From Xanthoparmelia taractica (lineage: Eukaryota; Ascomycota; Lecanoromycetes; Lecanorales; Parmeliaceae): DNA of 64,000 nt. Shown here in pieces: positions 45,800-55,110 of the stretch. The translations under genes were made by a program, and so were the position numbers. The stretch spans positions 62,001 through 126,000 of the forward strand of contig MU853181.1 in the NCBI GenBank assembly GCA_033085395.1. Reading direction: 5' to 3'. Below the pieces are notes generated by a model, which did no database searches, had not been told where the DNA came from, and saw only the letters and a program-made list of their open reading frames with translations. Every line of letters starts with the position of its first letter. Position 1 is the stretch's first letter.

Positions 45800-47352
45800 A
45801 TGGCTTCGGAAAAGTCGAGTATGTCTTAGCCTCGCGTGACCTACATGCACGGTGCTGAAAACATACGATTAGGTCGCAGCCGCGTCTTCTTTGACATAGA
45901 AATATCTCACCAAAAGAAAGGGCGTGTCGTCTTCGAATTGGTACGTCCTGAGACCACATCAGATGCGTATGATCTCACGCGCATTCTATTACCTTGCCAG
46001 AGTTACGGAGTTGCTATTACTATCTTTACTGATGAATGAATAGTACGATGACGGTTAGCATTGACTGCTTCATATCCGAGATCGTTCAAGTTGACCTCTC
46101 GTTAGTTGTCCCGAAGACGACCGAGAATTTCCGGTGTCTCTGCACTGGAGAAAAGGGTGAAGGAAAGTCTGGCAAGCCATTAAGCTACAAGGGTGCGTCA
46201 ATATCATTCAATTACTCAGTAGGCGTGCTGTGTTTGTTTCGTCTAAACAATGCCATAGGCTCGGGTTTCCACCGTGTCATCAAGGGCTTCATGATCCAGG
46301 GGGGAGACTTTACGGCTGGCAATGGTACCGGTGGAGAGTCGATCTACGGCGAGAAGTTCGAGGACGAAAACTTCGAGCTGAAGCATTCGAAGCCATTCCT
46401 GCTGTCAATGGCAAATGCTGGTCCAGGTAAGCTAACGTAGTAACAATCCCGAAACATGACGCTTTCTTATTATTGTTGATAGGAACAAATGGCTCTCAAT
46501 TCTTCGTTACGACGGTACCAACGCCTCACCTTGACGGCAAGCACGTAAGTTGTATCGGATAAAATGCTCAACGTTTTGAAATCAATGTTGACCGTCCGCA
46601 AGGTCGTGTTTGGAGAGGTCCTAGATAATAAAGGCCTCATAAGGGAAATAGAAAATCTGCCCACACAGGCCGACAAGCCTACGAAAGATGTCATAATCGT
46701 TGGTGTGTCTTATCCCATTCTATTGCTGAAGAAGCGTTGACTTAGCAACGTAGACTGCGGTCAACTATCTGGCGACGAGGCTATGAACATTGGCAAGAAG
46801 GAGCCTGACAGCACAGGCGACACGTACGAAGACTTCCCCCAAGACCAAGGCGAGGATTTCAAAGGCCCCGAAATTCTCAAAATTGCTACAGAGCTAAAGG
46901 AATTCGGCAACAAGGCCTTCAAAGCCAATGATTTAAGTCTTGCTCTCGAAAAGTACCAGAAAGGCCTGCGCTATCTACATGAGTATCCGGAAGCTTTACC
47001 TGAAGATCCCCCGGAGCTCTCTAAGGCACTAAATCAAATTCGTTTTAACCTGTACTCAAACTCAGCCCTTCTTCAGATCAAGCTCAAGTCTTTCCAGGAA
47101 GCTCGGAACAGCGCAGAGAATGCATTGGGAATTAAGGATGTGTCGGACCAGGACCGCGCCAAAGCCTCTTACCGCAAGGCTCTTGCTCTCCTGGGGCTCA
47201 AAGACGACGAGGAGGCGGTGAAGAGCCTTGAAACAGCCCAAAAGCTGGCACCAGGTGACGCGGCCATTAGCAAGGAGTTGAACGCTGGGAAGAAGAAAGC
47301 TGCCGAGCGTGCCAAGAAGGAAAAGGCGGCATACAAAAAGGCTTTCGAGTAA
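45800..47352 (+). CDS. CPR6: Cyclophilin 40 (Cpr6/Cpr7-type peptidyl-prolyl isomerase)
   Basis: Eight exons are inferred: 45800-45818, 45873-45940, 46044-46053, 46106-46192, 46259-46426, 46483-46544, 46603-46702 and 46754-47352; 370 residues, exactly the family length. It is an Hsp90 co-chaperone. The N-terminal isomerase domain shows [36 protein letters not shown] and [10 protein letters not shown]; the position of the cyclosporin-contacting Trp is His ([12 protein letters not shown]), as in other Cyp40 proteins. The C-terminal half has TPR repeats ([47 protein letters not shown]) for Hsp90 docking and a basic end. The third exon is a 10-nt microexon encoding YDD, needed to join FEL to VVPKT; introns around it are ordinary GT..AG. 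Confidence 0.95.
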
Positions 47353-47715
47353 CCTTGATTTTGTCTGCTGAATACTCACTCACCAGAGCGCGCGAACGAC
47401 GAAGCACTGCATGAGAGAAAACAAGAAGCGATTGATACATGTGAGGGCGTAGATCAATATTGTTATGTACACAAAAGCGCTCGCTTCAATCAATGCAAAG
47501 AGGAATCGTGCTATGCAGCCCTGACATATCGACCTGTAAGATAGCGCTTAGGCTTAGAAGAGCTCGATTCTGCTCCCCTCTTCTGTCGCGCGACCACTTC
47601 GCACCCAGCGACTTGAGAATCGCTGTCCAAATGAGCTCAAGCTCGTAGCGTGTGTATAATTCCTGGAGCTTCGACCGACCAGGCTACTAGAAGGCATTCA
47701 ACTTCTGGCAAGCCC
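47353..47715. other. Convergent intergenic region
   Basis: 3' flanks of cyclophilin 40 and MRPL20. No gene seen. Confidence 0.5.
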
Positions 47716-48339
47716 CTATAAATCTTTACCCCACAAGTCCCTCCTCTTGGCCCTATCCTCCCTCGCATACCTCCTTCTCCTCCCCCATTTCTCCTTGATC
47801 TCCTCTATCTTCCTTTGCTCCGCCGCCTTCTTCTCTGAGGACGCCTGGGCAACCATGCCCACGAAAAACTGGCTGCAATCGAATTTCTCCGCCAGCTTCG
47901 CCCGTGTCCACTTGTACGGATCCTGACTTCTCAGTCGTCTTATCTCCTCAATCTCTTTCTCCCGTAGGTGATATTTCTTCTCATATGGTTTGTGCTTATG
48001 GACGATGGGTGGTAATCGTTTGTCGGGTTGGTCGTAGGGGTTGGCGTGCTGATGGGATTGAGCGAGGAGGGTCCGGCGCGGGTCATTGGCTGGGAGGAAG
48101 ACTGGAGGAGTATGGTAGGGCGATGGGGCGGAGGATGGGGGATTGAAAACGATGTGGTCCTGTATGTGGGACGGGGGGACTGGGGAGAGGAATGATGGGT
48201 CAGGTTTTGTTCTGAGGCGTTTAGTTGTTCGGCGCGCGGAGGATTCGTTTCTTCGTGAGATATATGGTATCAGGTTTGAGAATGAAGGAAGTAGAAAAGG
48301 TAGATTGGAAGATGACCGCAGGGAGAGGAGAACAGACAT
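47716..48339 (-). CDS. MRPL20: Mitochondrial ribosomal protein L20 (mL58)
   Basis: Single exon, 207 residues. It is a mitochondrial large-subunit protein of the fungal MRP-L20 family. The N-terminus (MSVLLSLRSSSNLPFLLP, then YISRRNESSARRTTKRLRTK) is basic and hydroxylated with no acidic residues for about 20 positions, a typical presequence. The conserved body shows LPPIVHKHKPYEKKYHL, EKEIEEIRRLRSQDPYKWTR, LAEKFDCSQFFVGMVA and the basic tail GRRRRYAREDRAKRRDLW. The frame opens upstream with TTG; the first ATG is at 48339. It is divergent from the Ser-rich gene at 48896. Confidence 0.9.
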   Translation of the reverse strand: MSVLLSLRSSSNLPFLLPSFSNLIPYISRRNESSARRTTKRLRTKPDPSFLSPVPPSHIQDHIVFNPPSSAPSPYHTPPVFLPANDPRRTLLAQSHQHANPYDQPDKRLPPIVHKHKPYEKKYHLREKEIEEIRRLRSQDPYKWTRAKLAEKFDCSQFFVGMVAQASSEKKAAEQRKIEEIKEKWGRRRRYAREDRAKRRDLWGKDL

Positions 48340-48895
48340 GTCGTTGCTGTGGATAGTCGAGCACAATCGTACAAGCAAATCACGGTTGATCTTTTAGGCC
48401 AAAACCCTTGAAACAAAAAGCTGTCGGTTAAACATCGGTTACGATGCCGGTTAATGAGATTCAACTGAAGATCCCTGCCACCAGCGTCACGATTTGGCTG
48501 AGACGTGGCCAACCTTAGAAGCAACAAGCCAAACTTCTCTTAGCTTCTTGGAAGCAATTCAGGAGCACTTCCTCTTTACTCGAAGCAGGGGTTTCTCCCT
48601 TCTCTGCTCTTGCAGCTTCATAAGACAATTTTGCCAACGCCTCTTAGGATCGCATACGTTTCGCTAAGAGAGAAAGTACATCTTGAGAGGACGCTGCAAG
48701 CCGCACACGCCGACCAAAGCTGAAAGGTGTGTCATTGCCTCCTCAGGACCCTATCCCCCTGCTCGGAATAAGCGTCCAATCAATTTCGCCCCATTTACCG
48801 TGGCTCTAAATTGAAGCTCAGTCAGGCCTTTCCTCCGACAAACAGACCCTGTCTATCCATGCCATTGCAATAGACCCTTGCGACCACTCGGCACC
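48340..48895. promoter_or_regulatory. Divergent promoter of MRPL20 and the Ser-rich gene
   Basis: 555 bp between start codons. No gene or clear motif recognised. Confidence 0.4.
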
Positions 48896-49993
48896 ATGGC
48901 CGACAGACGGATCAGCCTAAGCAGAGACGCAGGCGATGATACTGGGTCGCGGACATCATCCGTCCCGCTTTTAGGGGAAGGCTTGAACAACACACCTGAG
49001 TTGGATGGTAAAACCAGCAAGCGGAGGTTCTGGGGTTTGGGAAGGAAGAAAGAAGACGATAAGACCAAAAAGACCAGGGAAATTCCTTCAGCTAGTGTTA
49101 TTCCTACACCAGCTACAGCTACAACTGCCCCTACGAAGACTATGCGTTCGGTGTCACCGGTCGCTGGGGTTGGTGCGCCGGTCATACAGACGATCCCACA
49201 TCCGTACGGCGCGCCCGCGTCTCCATCGCGTAATCTCAGTTCGTCGTCCCCCGGAATACCATCGCCAGCTTCCTCGCAAATATTCGAGCGTTCTGTCCAA
49301 GAAGATGGTCTCGCGTCCTCCGCTTCGCCAGCCATACCAGCCCACATTACCACCGAAAATCATATCCCTCCTGTCTTAGACGCCTCTTCAGTGGCAATCA
49401 CGGATGATCATCTAAATCCTGACAATGTGGAAATAATAATGCACTCAGCCCATCAGCCTGCTGCAGTCACGGTGACAGGAGCTGGGACAAGTGAAGCGAC
49501 CGGAGGGTCCTGGCAGGAAGACCTCGTCGCCCATCCAGATCAGGACGATGCAGCGTCGAATTACGGTGCATTGGACTCGAACGATGTTCGTCGGCTCAGC
49601 TTCATATCGTTTGCTGATGTCGTGCATGCCGAACACGTGGACCATTCTGGTAGTGTGGCGCCCACTATTTCTAGTCCTCTGGCAGCTGCTCGCAACCGCT
49701 CACCGTCTCCTGTGCGCTCTCCACTATCTTCTCAAGGCCTGGGTGGCTCGCCAGTAGCAAGCGGATCTGACTCTTCCCGTGGACTGGAGACTTCTCCCAG
49801 TCGAGGAGGGCATGTACTCGGCAGCACGTACTCCGGCCACAGCTCACCAACAGGAGGAGAATTAACGATCGAGACTATGAGGCAAGCGTTGAGGAAAACC
49901 GGAAGTGGTGATCTGAGTGGCGCAAGGAGCGCACCAATGAGTGCTGTGGGTGTAGATGCAGCGATTGGGGAGCATTCCTTCAAAGATGTATGA
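48896..49993 (+). CDS. Conserved Ser/Pro-rich protein, unknown function
   Basis: Single exon, 365 residues, start MADRRISLSRDAG. It is largely low-complexity and probably disordered. A basic segment (KTSKRRFWGLGRKKEDDKTKK) near residue 40 could be membrane- or nucleus-targeting. A short block VRRLSFISFADVVHAEH near residue 235 and the end ELTIETMRQALRKTGSGDL look conserved in shape and are the only parts likely to be structured or peptide-binding; RRLSF is a good basophilic kinase site (R-R-x-S). I recall similar proteins in other Pezizomycotina but no function. A TTG codon 18 nt upstream opens the frame; ATG at 48896 is the real candidate start. Confidence 0.7.
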   Translation: MADRRISLSRDAGDDTGSRTSSVPLLGEGLNNTPELDGKTSKRRFWGLGRKKEDDKTKKTREIPSASVIPTPATATTAPTKTMRSVSPVAGVGAPVIQTIPHPYGAPASPSRNLSSSSPGIPSPASSQIFERSVQEDGLASSASPAIPAHITTENHIPPVLDASSVAITDDHLNPDNVEIIMHSAHQPAAVTVTGAGTSEATGGSWQEDLVAHPDQDDAASNYGALDSNDVRRLSFISFADVVHAEHVDHSGSVAPTISSPLAAARNRSPSPVRSPLSSQGLGGSPVASGSDSSRGLETSPSRGGHVLGSTYSGHSSPTGGELTIETMRQALRKTGSGDLSGARSAPMSAVGVDAAIGEHSFKDV

Positions 49994-50901
49994 AAGTAAC
50001 GAGATATTGACTTGTGTGCGGACAGAGTCGGCGAAGTGGCTATGGGTTCCAATAACGATCTATGTTTACATTTGCTGTATTTCGATTACCCTTTTCCAGT
50101 AGCGAGTATTTACTTCAATCATGATAATACCTGGGCCAACTGCCTGGAAGCCAATACTGTACTGACCCGCTCGGCAATGGGACCTTGAGCAGAGAGTAAT
50201 GATAATGCATTCGTGGTAGGTAGATGTGAGTAAACTGATTATCAAATGATATGTTTTAAAGCCCTCGAGCGGGAGGCTACTGGCTTGACCCGTTAAGTAC
50301 CTTTGTACCTAAGCCTCCTAAGGTACCTCGGGAAAAGTTTGAAGAGTGGGGACCACTGCGCTGAAACCCACCTATAGTTGGTGCTATCTCGGCAGCCCTT
50401 CCACTACACCTGCAAGTCTTACATTCACTGCGCCTAAGACATATATATTTCCCAACCGAATCACCCATTTCATACACCACTTCGAACTCATTCGACCCTT
50501 GTTCGAGTTCGGTACGGCTCCTCGCCAAAACATGTTTGTGTGATTCCCACTAAAGCTGTAGGTATAAAGATATCCCAGTCTCATCCGCGAGCCTTGTTTG
50601 CATGACTCCAGGTGCTCCAATCGACAACATCGCCCGCGTCCCGCCCTTCTCCGGCCTCCAGGCTACTGCCTCAGGTGACTCAAGACTTTACGTCCAATGT
50701 CATCGCGGCAGTCCCTGATGCTTGATGCCTTTCGGCCCCACTATTCCGCCTCATCGCACCAGTGCCTTCGTGCGCGAATATACAATCCTTCAGCCTCATG
50801 AAGCATATGAAAGCTGGCTTTGGAGACCCTACAGTAATGATATTGACAGTAATAGAGTACAAAACTAGGAGGCGATAGCAGCTGAGAAGGCTGAACATAC
50901 A
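49994..50901. other. Intergenic, upstream of RasGAP
   Basis: Plausibly the RasGAP promoter and a long 5' UTR; several short frames without support. Confidence 0.45.
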
Positions 50902-53900
50902 ATGGAAGAGAGGGCTGACAATAGAAGGCGCGGTGGCAGCAAACGCAATTCGGGCATATTCGTGCAAGAACAAACCGGGCCACCCTCAGTGCAACGTCGT
51001 ACGAGCAAGAAGGCGTCCTCCAGAGACAGACAAGGACAGATATATTCCGATGAATTCAGGGAATCGGTCGCCCGAGCTACCACTCCCGACCCAGGTCCAA
51101 TACTCCATTCTGGGCTTCCTCTTCCATTATCGGCCTTCTCATCTTCGAGAGGTGCACTGCCACAGATTCCTCGGAGCCCACATCCTGGTCCTCGTGCACC
51201 TGTTCACAAGATTCCTCCTCAGCTACTCAACCATTCTAGGAACGGCAGTAAGGAAACCAATACCTCGAGACCCCGGACCCGGACCCTGGAGGAGCGTTAC
51301 AGGGACAGGGATAGGTCTCCTGGATCTATGATACCAAATGGTCGACAACGCGTTGGTTCGCTACAGTCGCTCGGTCTCAAGGAAGGCGACGAAGATGCGT
51401 CTATCGGCTTCCCCTCGATCATCCCTTCTCCACAGCCGGAAGTGCCACCCATAAGGCATCGGCCCCTCAAATCAGTGTCTCGACCACTATCACCCATTAG
51501 GAACCCAATCGCTGCCAAGCCGGGTACACCTATGGCCTCTTCGTCCACTGATGCCAAGAAAATACTGCAGCTCATGAAGACAACTTGCGGCAGGATGCAT
51601 GGTATTCTCTCGTTCCGGACTTCAGCGACAAGCACATGGGCCTCTGGGTATTGTGCTATCAACGTAGCAACAGGTAGTCTGATATACCAGGCCAAAGGCA
51701 AGGTCTCGGAGAACAAAACCTTGATCCCTGACCTTCGAGGATGTCAAGTTCGAACTCTGTACGACGCTGTCTCACGGTCCACTTTTCTCGATGTAGCTAC
51801 CCGAAGGACTAGTATGGGTATCCACTTGCGTCCACATGTACCTGAGACTTTTGACTCATGGCTAGCTGCACTGCTTTGTTGGCAGCCCATCCGACCAAAA
51901 GGCGTGCAAGGCAAAATGACGAAGCCCCAAGAAGCACACATCGCTGAGCGTAAGCTTGGAGACAGCAAAAGGCGTTCTGGCAATTTTTCGACCAAAGATG
52001 CATCTATTATCAAGGTGGGCAAAATGTTGATGTGGGACAAGGAAGATCGGGTAGGCATCTCTTCGCCACCGCCACTGCACAGGAGAGCATCGACCTACAA
52101 GCAACTAAAGGCGATGTCAAACAATTGGCGGAAGGTCTCCTGTACATTGCAAGAAAACGGGCATTTTAAGGTCATCTCCGAATTGGATTCAACTCTGATG
52201 GCTTTCATTCCACTTTCTGCGCTGTCCAGATGCGCGATTCAACGACTAGATCCATCGGTTCTTGACGATGAATTTTCTCTTGCCGTCTACCCTCAGTATG
52301 CATCAACAACCACAACCCTACCCACTATGCACACGGTGTACTTGTCCATGGAGTCCCGTGTCCTCTTTGAGGTATGGTTCGTATTACTCAGGGCCTTTAC
52401 CGTTCCAGATCTCTACGGTCCTGAAACAACGCCTAACGATACCGCTTCCAGTTCGTCGGACGCTGCGGCAACAACCCCTAGACCTACAAATACCGACATG
52501 TTTCGTGTTGAAAGGCTGCTATCAATACGGATTATAGAAGCTAAGTTGCACTCTAGTGCGGACAACTCCTCGCACGGCCCGAAATCACAATCTGGGCAGC
52601 GGCCGTCAAGCAAGATGGGGATGGTCTCTGGCAACTATTATGCTGAAGTCCAGCTAGATAAGGAGTTGAGGGGCCGGACAGCTGTGAAGCCAGAAACGGG
52701 TAATCCATTCTGGAGGGAAGACTTCGAATTTGGCGATCTTCCTCCTGTTCTCTCCAGCATTTCCATTGAAATTAAAACTCGCAACCCAGGCCAAAAGGAC
52801 TGGACTCTGGCCCACGCTCCCATCGATCTTGAGCGTGGCGACATCAACCCGCATTCTATTGACGGCGATGTCGAGGTCTCACCCTTGGGTATGACGTATG
52901 GAAAGGTGGATCTGAGACTTGATGACCTTGAAAGGGCAACGGATACAGAGAAGTGGTGGCCTATCGTCAACGAACAAGAGCATGTTGTTGGTGATATACT
53001 TATGAAGGTTCGAATAGAAGAGTTGGTAGTACTCATGAGCCAAGACTATGGGCCGATGTTGGATTTGCTATGCCACTTTTCCAACGGTTTGACAATCCAG
53101 ATTGCTCAAATGGCTCACACTGAGTTGAGACGGATATCGGAAATTCTCTTGAATATCTTTCAGGTCCCCTTGGAAGCCAGCAATTGGCTCAAATCGCTCG
53201 TTGAGGACGAGATTGACAACATTCACAAAGAGACCCCAATGTCCAAATTTCGCTTCGGACGACGCATTGCGTCGCACGACTCCTATGAGTCAGGCGTCGA
53301 GCGCGAGGTGTTCCTTCGAGATCTGGGAAAGAACGCAAACGTGGAAGCCAACCTACTCTTTAGAGGCAATTCTCTTCTCACCAAAGCCCTCGATCTGCAT
53401 ATGCGCCGACTCGGCAAAGAATATCTGGAAGATACTTTGTGCGAAAAATTGAGAGACATTGACGAAAGCGACCCCGAATGCGAGGTAGATCCCAATCGCG
53501 TGAAGAACCCCGAAGACTTGTCGCGCAACTGGCGGAACTTAATCGCTCTGACCGAAAACATTTGGAAATCTATAGCGGGTTCGGCAAGTCGTTGCCCACC
53601 TGAGATACGCCACATCTTGCGGCATATCCGCGCCTGCGCTGAAGATCGTTACGGAGACTTCTCCCGGACTGTCAGCTATAGTAGTGTATCGGGCTTTCTC
53701 TTTCTTCGCTTCTTCTGTCCGGCAGTCCTCAATCCCAAGCTGTTCGGCTTACTCAAAGGTCGGTTTCTCTGCATGCCCCTTAGAGGACGGACTGATGCAC
53801 CTCGTATTCTCCTTGTGACTAACATTGCATTAGATCATGCCCGCCCTCGTGCTCAACGTACTCTCACGCTGATCACCAAGGCATTGCAGACCCTGGCCAA

Positions 53901-55110
53901 CATGACAACATTTGGTAGCAAAGAGCCTTGGATGGCGCGAATGAATGAATTCCTGCACGCGCATCGTCCAGAGTTCAAGGAATTTGTGGACGAGATCTGT
54001 TCCATCAGCCCTGAGGCACGAACATCTGCCATTCCGCCCTCCTATGCTACCCCTATCACAATACTCAAGCGCTTGCCTGACACTAGTAAAGAAGGATTCC
54101 CAAGCCTGCCCTACTTGATTGATCAGGCTAGAGAATTTGCATCGCTGATAGACGTTTGGTTGGACGCGCGACGCGAGACAGATCCTAATAACCCAATGAG
54201 CGAAGAGCTGAGAAGATTCGATGATCTCTGCGAAGAGTCTCGTGAGAAGTCCAGGCTATGTCTACGTCGCGCCGAACAAGCGGAACGACCAAGTGGGGCG
54301 CTCGAGCCCAAGTGGGAAGAGTTAGTGGAGCAAATGGAGCGAAAGACGAGATCTAGAGAGAGAAACGAGCAGAGTTCACCTGAAACACCGACTGTACCAG
54401 GTACTACTCATACGGTGAACAGCAGCACGTCAAGCCTCGCAGACAGCTACTTCCATCGGAACGCCGTGCCATCCAGCTCTCATGGCGCCTCAAGGCTAGC
54501 GTTTGTTTCGAATTCGCCCCATTCTCCAAGATCCCCAGAGGAAGAGCCATTCCAGGATCTGCGTTCAGAGAGCGAAACCCCTCCCGGTTCTTCGTCAGGC
54601 GTCTGGGATCCTGGTGTCATCGCTGATTTGAACATTCATCCAAGGCCCTCAGAGGTTGACGGAATCAGTGAAGAAGCCGAATTAGGTATACCTTCAACTG
54701 ACATTGGCTCGAGCATTTACAGTCTGACACCAACCTCTAAACGCACAAGCACAAGCAGTACCCCCAAGCCCGCCCCGCTCGTCACACCTGCCTACGACAA
54801 AAGACATCCAGGGCCACGGAGCGCCTACAGTCTGCGCCGCTCATCCGACAGGGCGGATATTTCGAAGTTCGTCGGGCCTAGACGTCCAGGCAGTGCACAC
54901 AATTCGGGAAAGAACAACCACAATGCGGCACCTCCAGGCAGGAGTATCTATAGTCTCAATACCCCTTCCGCGAGTCAACAGGCTGTCGATCCTGCTGAGC
55001 TTCCCAGAAGTCCTAGTAGTAGAGATGGCAATGTCTCGAGACTGAAACTAGGCGATTTGGGAGGCGTGTTCAAGAAGAAGGCTAGGGATAGGGAAAAGGA
55101 CGAAGGGTGA
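50902..55110 (+). CDS. BUD2: Ras-family GTPase-activating protein, Bud2/Cla2-like (C2-RasGAP)
   Basis: Intronless, 1,402 residues. In order: a disordered basic N-terminus (1-220); a region with WRKVSCTLQENGHFKVISE resembling a PH fold (about 400-520); a C2 domain (about 545-700; GNYYAEVQLDKELRGRT, GNPFWREDFEFGDLPP); the RasGAP domain (about 740-1050) with the arginine finger in LLFRGNSLLTKALD (about R820) and the structural motif SGFLFLRFFCPAVLNPKLFG (about 930); and a Ser/Pro-rich tail of about 300 residues ending FKKKARDREKDEG. The C2-plus-RasGAP layout matches yeast Bud2, which acts on the Rap-like GTPase Rsr1/Bud1 in polarity. Which small GTPase is the target here is inferred. A basic C-terminus may aid membrane contact. 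Confidence 0.88.
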   Translation: MEERADNRRRGGSKRNSGIFVQEQTGPPSVQRRTSKKASSRDRQGQIYSDEFRESVARATTPDPGPILHSGLPLPLSAFSSSRGALPQIPRSPHPGPRAPVHKIPPQLLNHSRNGSKETNTSRPRTRTLEERYRDRDRSPGSMIPNGRQRVGSLQSLGLKEGDEDASIGFPSIIPSPQPEVPPIRHRPLKSVSRPLSPIRNPIAAKPGTPMASSSTDAKKILQLMKTTCGRMHGILSFRTSATSTWASGYCAINVATGSLIYQAKGKVSENKTLIPDLRGCQVRTLYDAVSRSTFLDVATRRTSMGIHLRPHVPETFDSWLAALLCWQPIRPKGVQGKMTKPQEAHIAERKLGDSKRRSGNFSTKDASIIKVGKMLMWDKEDRVGISSPPPLHRRASTYKQLKAMSNNWRKVSCTLQENGHFKVISELDSTLMAFIPLSALSRCAIQRLDPSVLDDEFSLAVYPQYASTTTTLPTMHTVYLSMESRVLFEVWFVLLRAFTVPDLYGPETTPNDTASSSSDAAATTPRPTNTDMFRVERLLSIRIIEAKLHSSADNSSHGPKSQSGQRPSSKMGMVSGNYYAEVQLDKELRGRTAVKPETGNPFWREDFEFGDLPPVLSSISIEIKTRNPGQKDWTLAHAPIDLERGDINPHSIDGDVEVSPLGMTYGKVDLRLDDLERATDTEKWWPIVNEQEHVVGDILMKVRIEELVVLMSQDYGPMLDLLCHFSNGLTIQIAQMAHTELRRISEILLNIFQVPLEASNWLKSLVEDEIDNIHKETPMSKFRFGRRIASHDSYESGVEREVFLRDLGKNANVEANLLFRGNSLLTKALDLHMRRLGKEYLEDTLCEKLRDIDESDPECEVDPNRVKNPEDLSRNWRNLIALTENIWKSIAGSASRCPPEIRHILRHIRACAEDRYGDFSRTVSYSSVSGFLFLRFFCPAVLNPKLFGLLKGRFLCMPLRGRTDAPRILLVTNIALDHARPRAQRTLTLITKALQTLANMTTFGSKEPWMARMNEFLHAHRPEFKEFVDEICSISPEARTSAIPPSYATPITILKRLPDTSKEGFPSLPYLIDQAREFASLIDVWLDARRETDPNNPMSEELRRFDDLCEESREKSRLCLRRAEQAERPSGALEPKWEELVEQMERKTRSRERNEQSSPETPTVPGTTHTVNSSTSSLADSYFHRNAVPSSSHGASRLAFVSNSPHSPRSPEEEPFQDLRSESETPPGSSSGVWDPGVIADLNIHPRPSEVDGISEEAELGIPSTDIGSSIYSLTPTSKRTSTSSTPKPAPLVTPAYDKRHPGPRSAYSLRRSSDRADISKFVGPRRPGSAHNSGKNNHNAAPPGRSIYSLNTPSASQQAVDPAELPRSPSSRDGNVSRLKLGDLGGVFKKKARDREKDEG

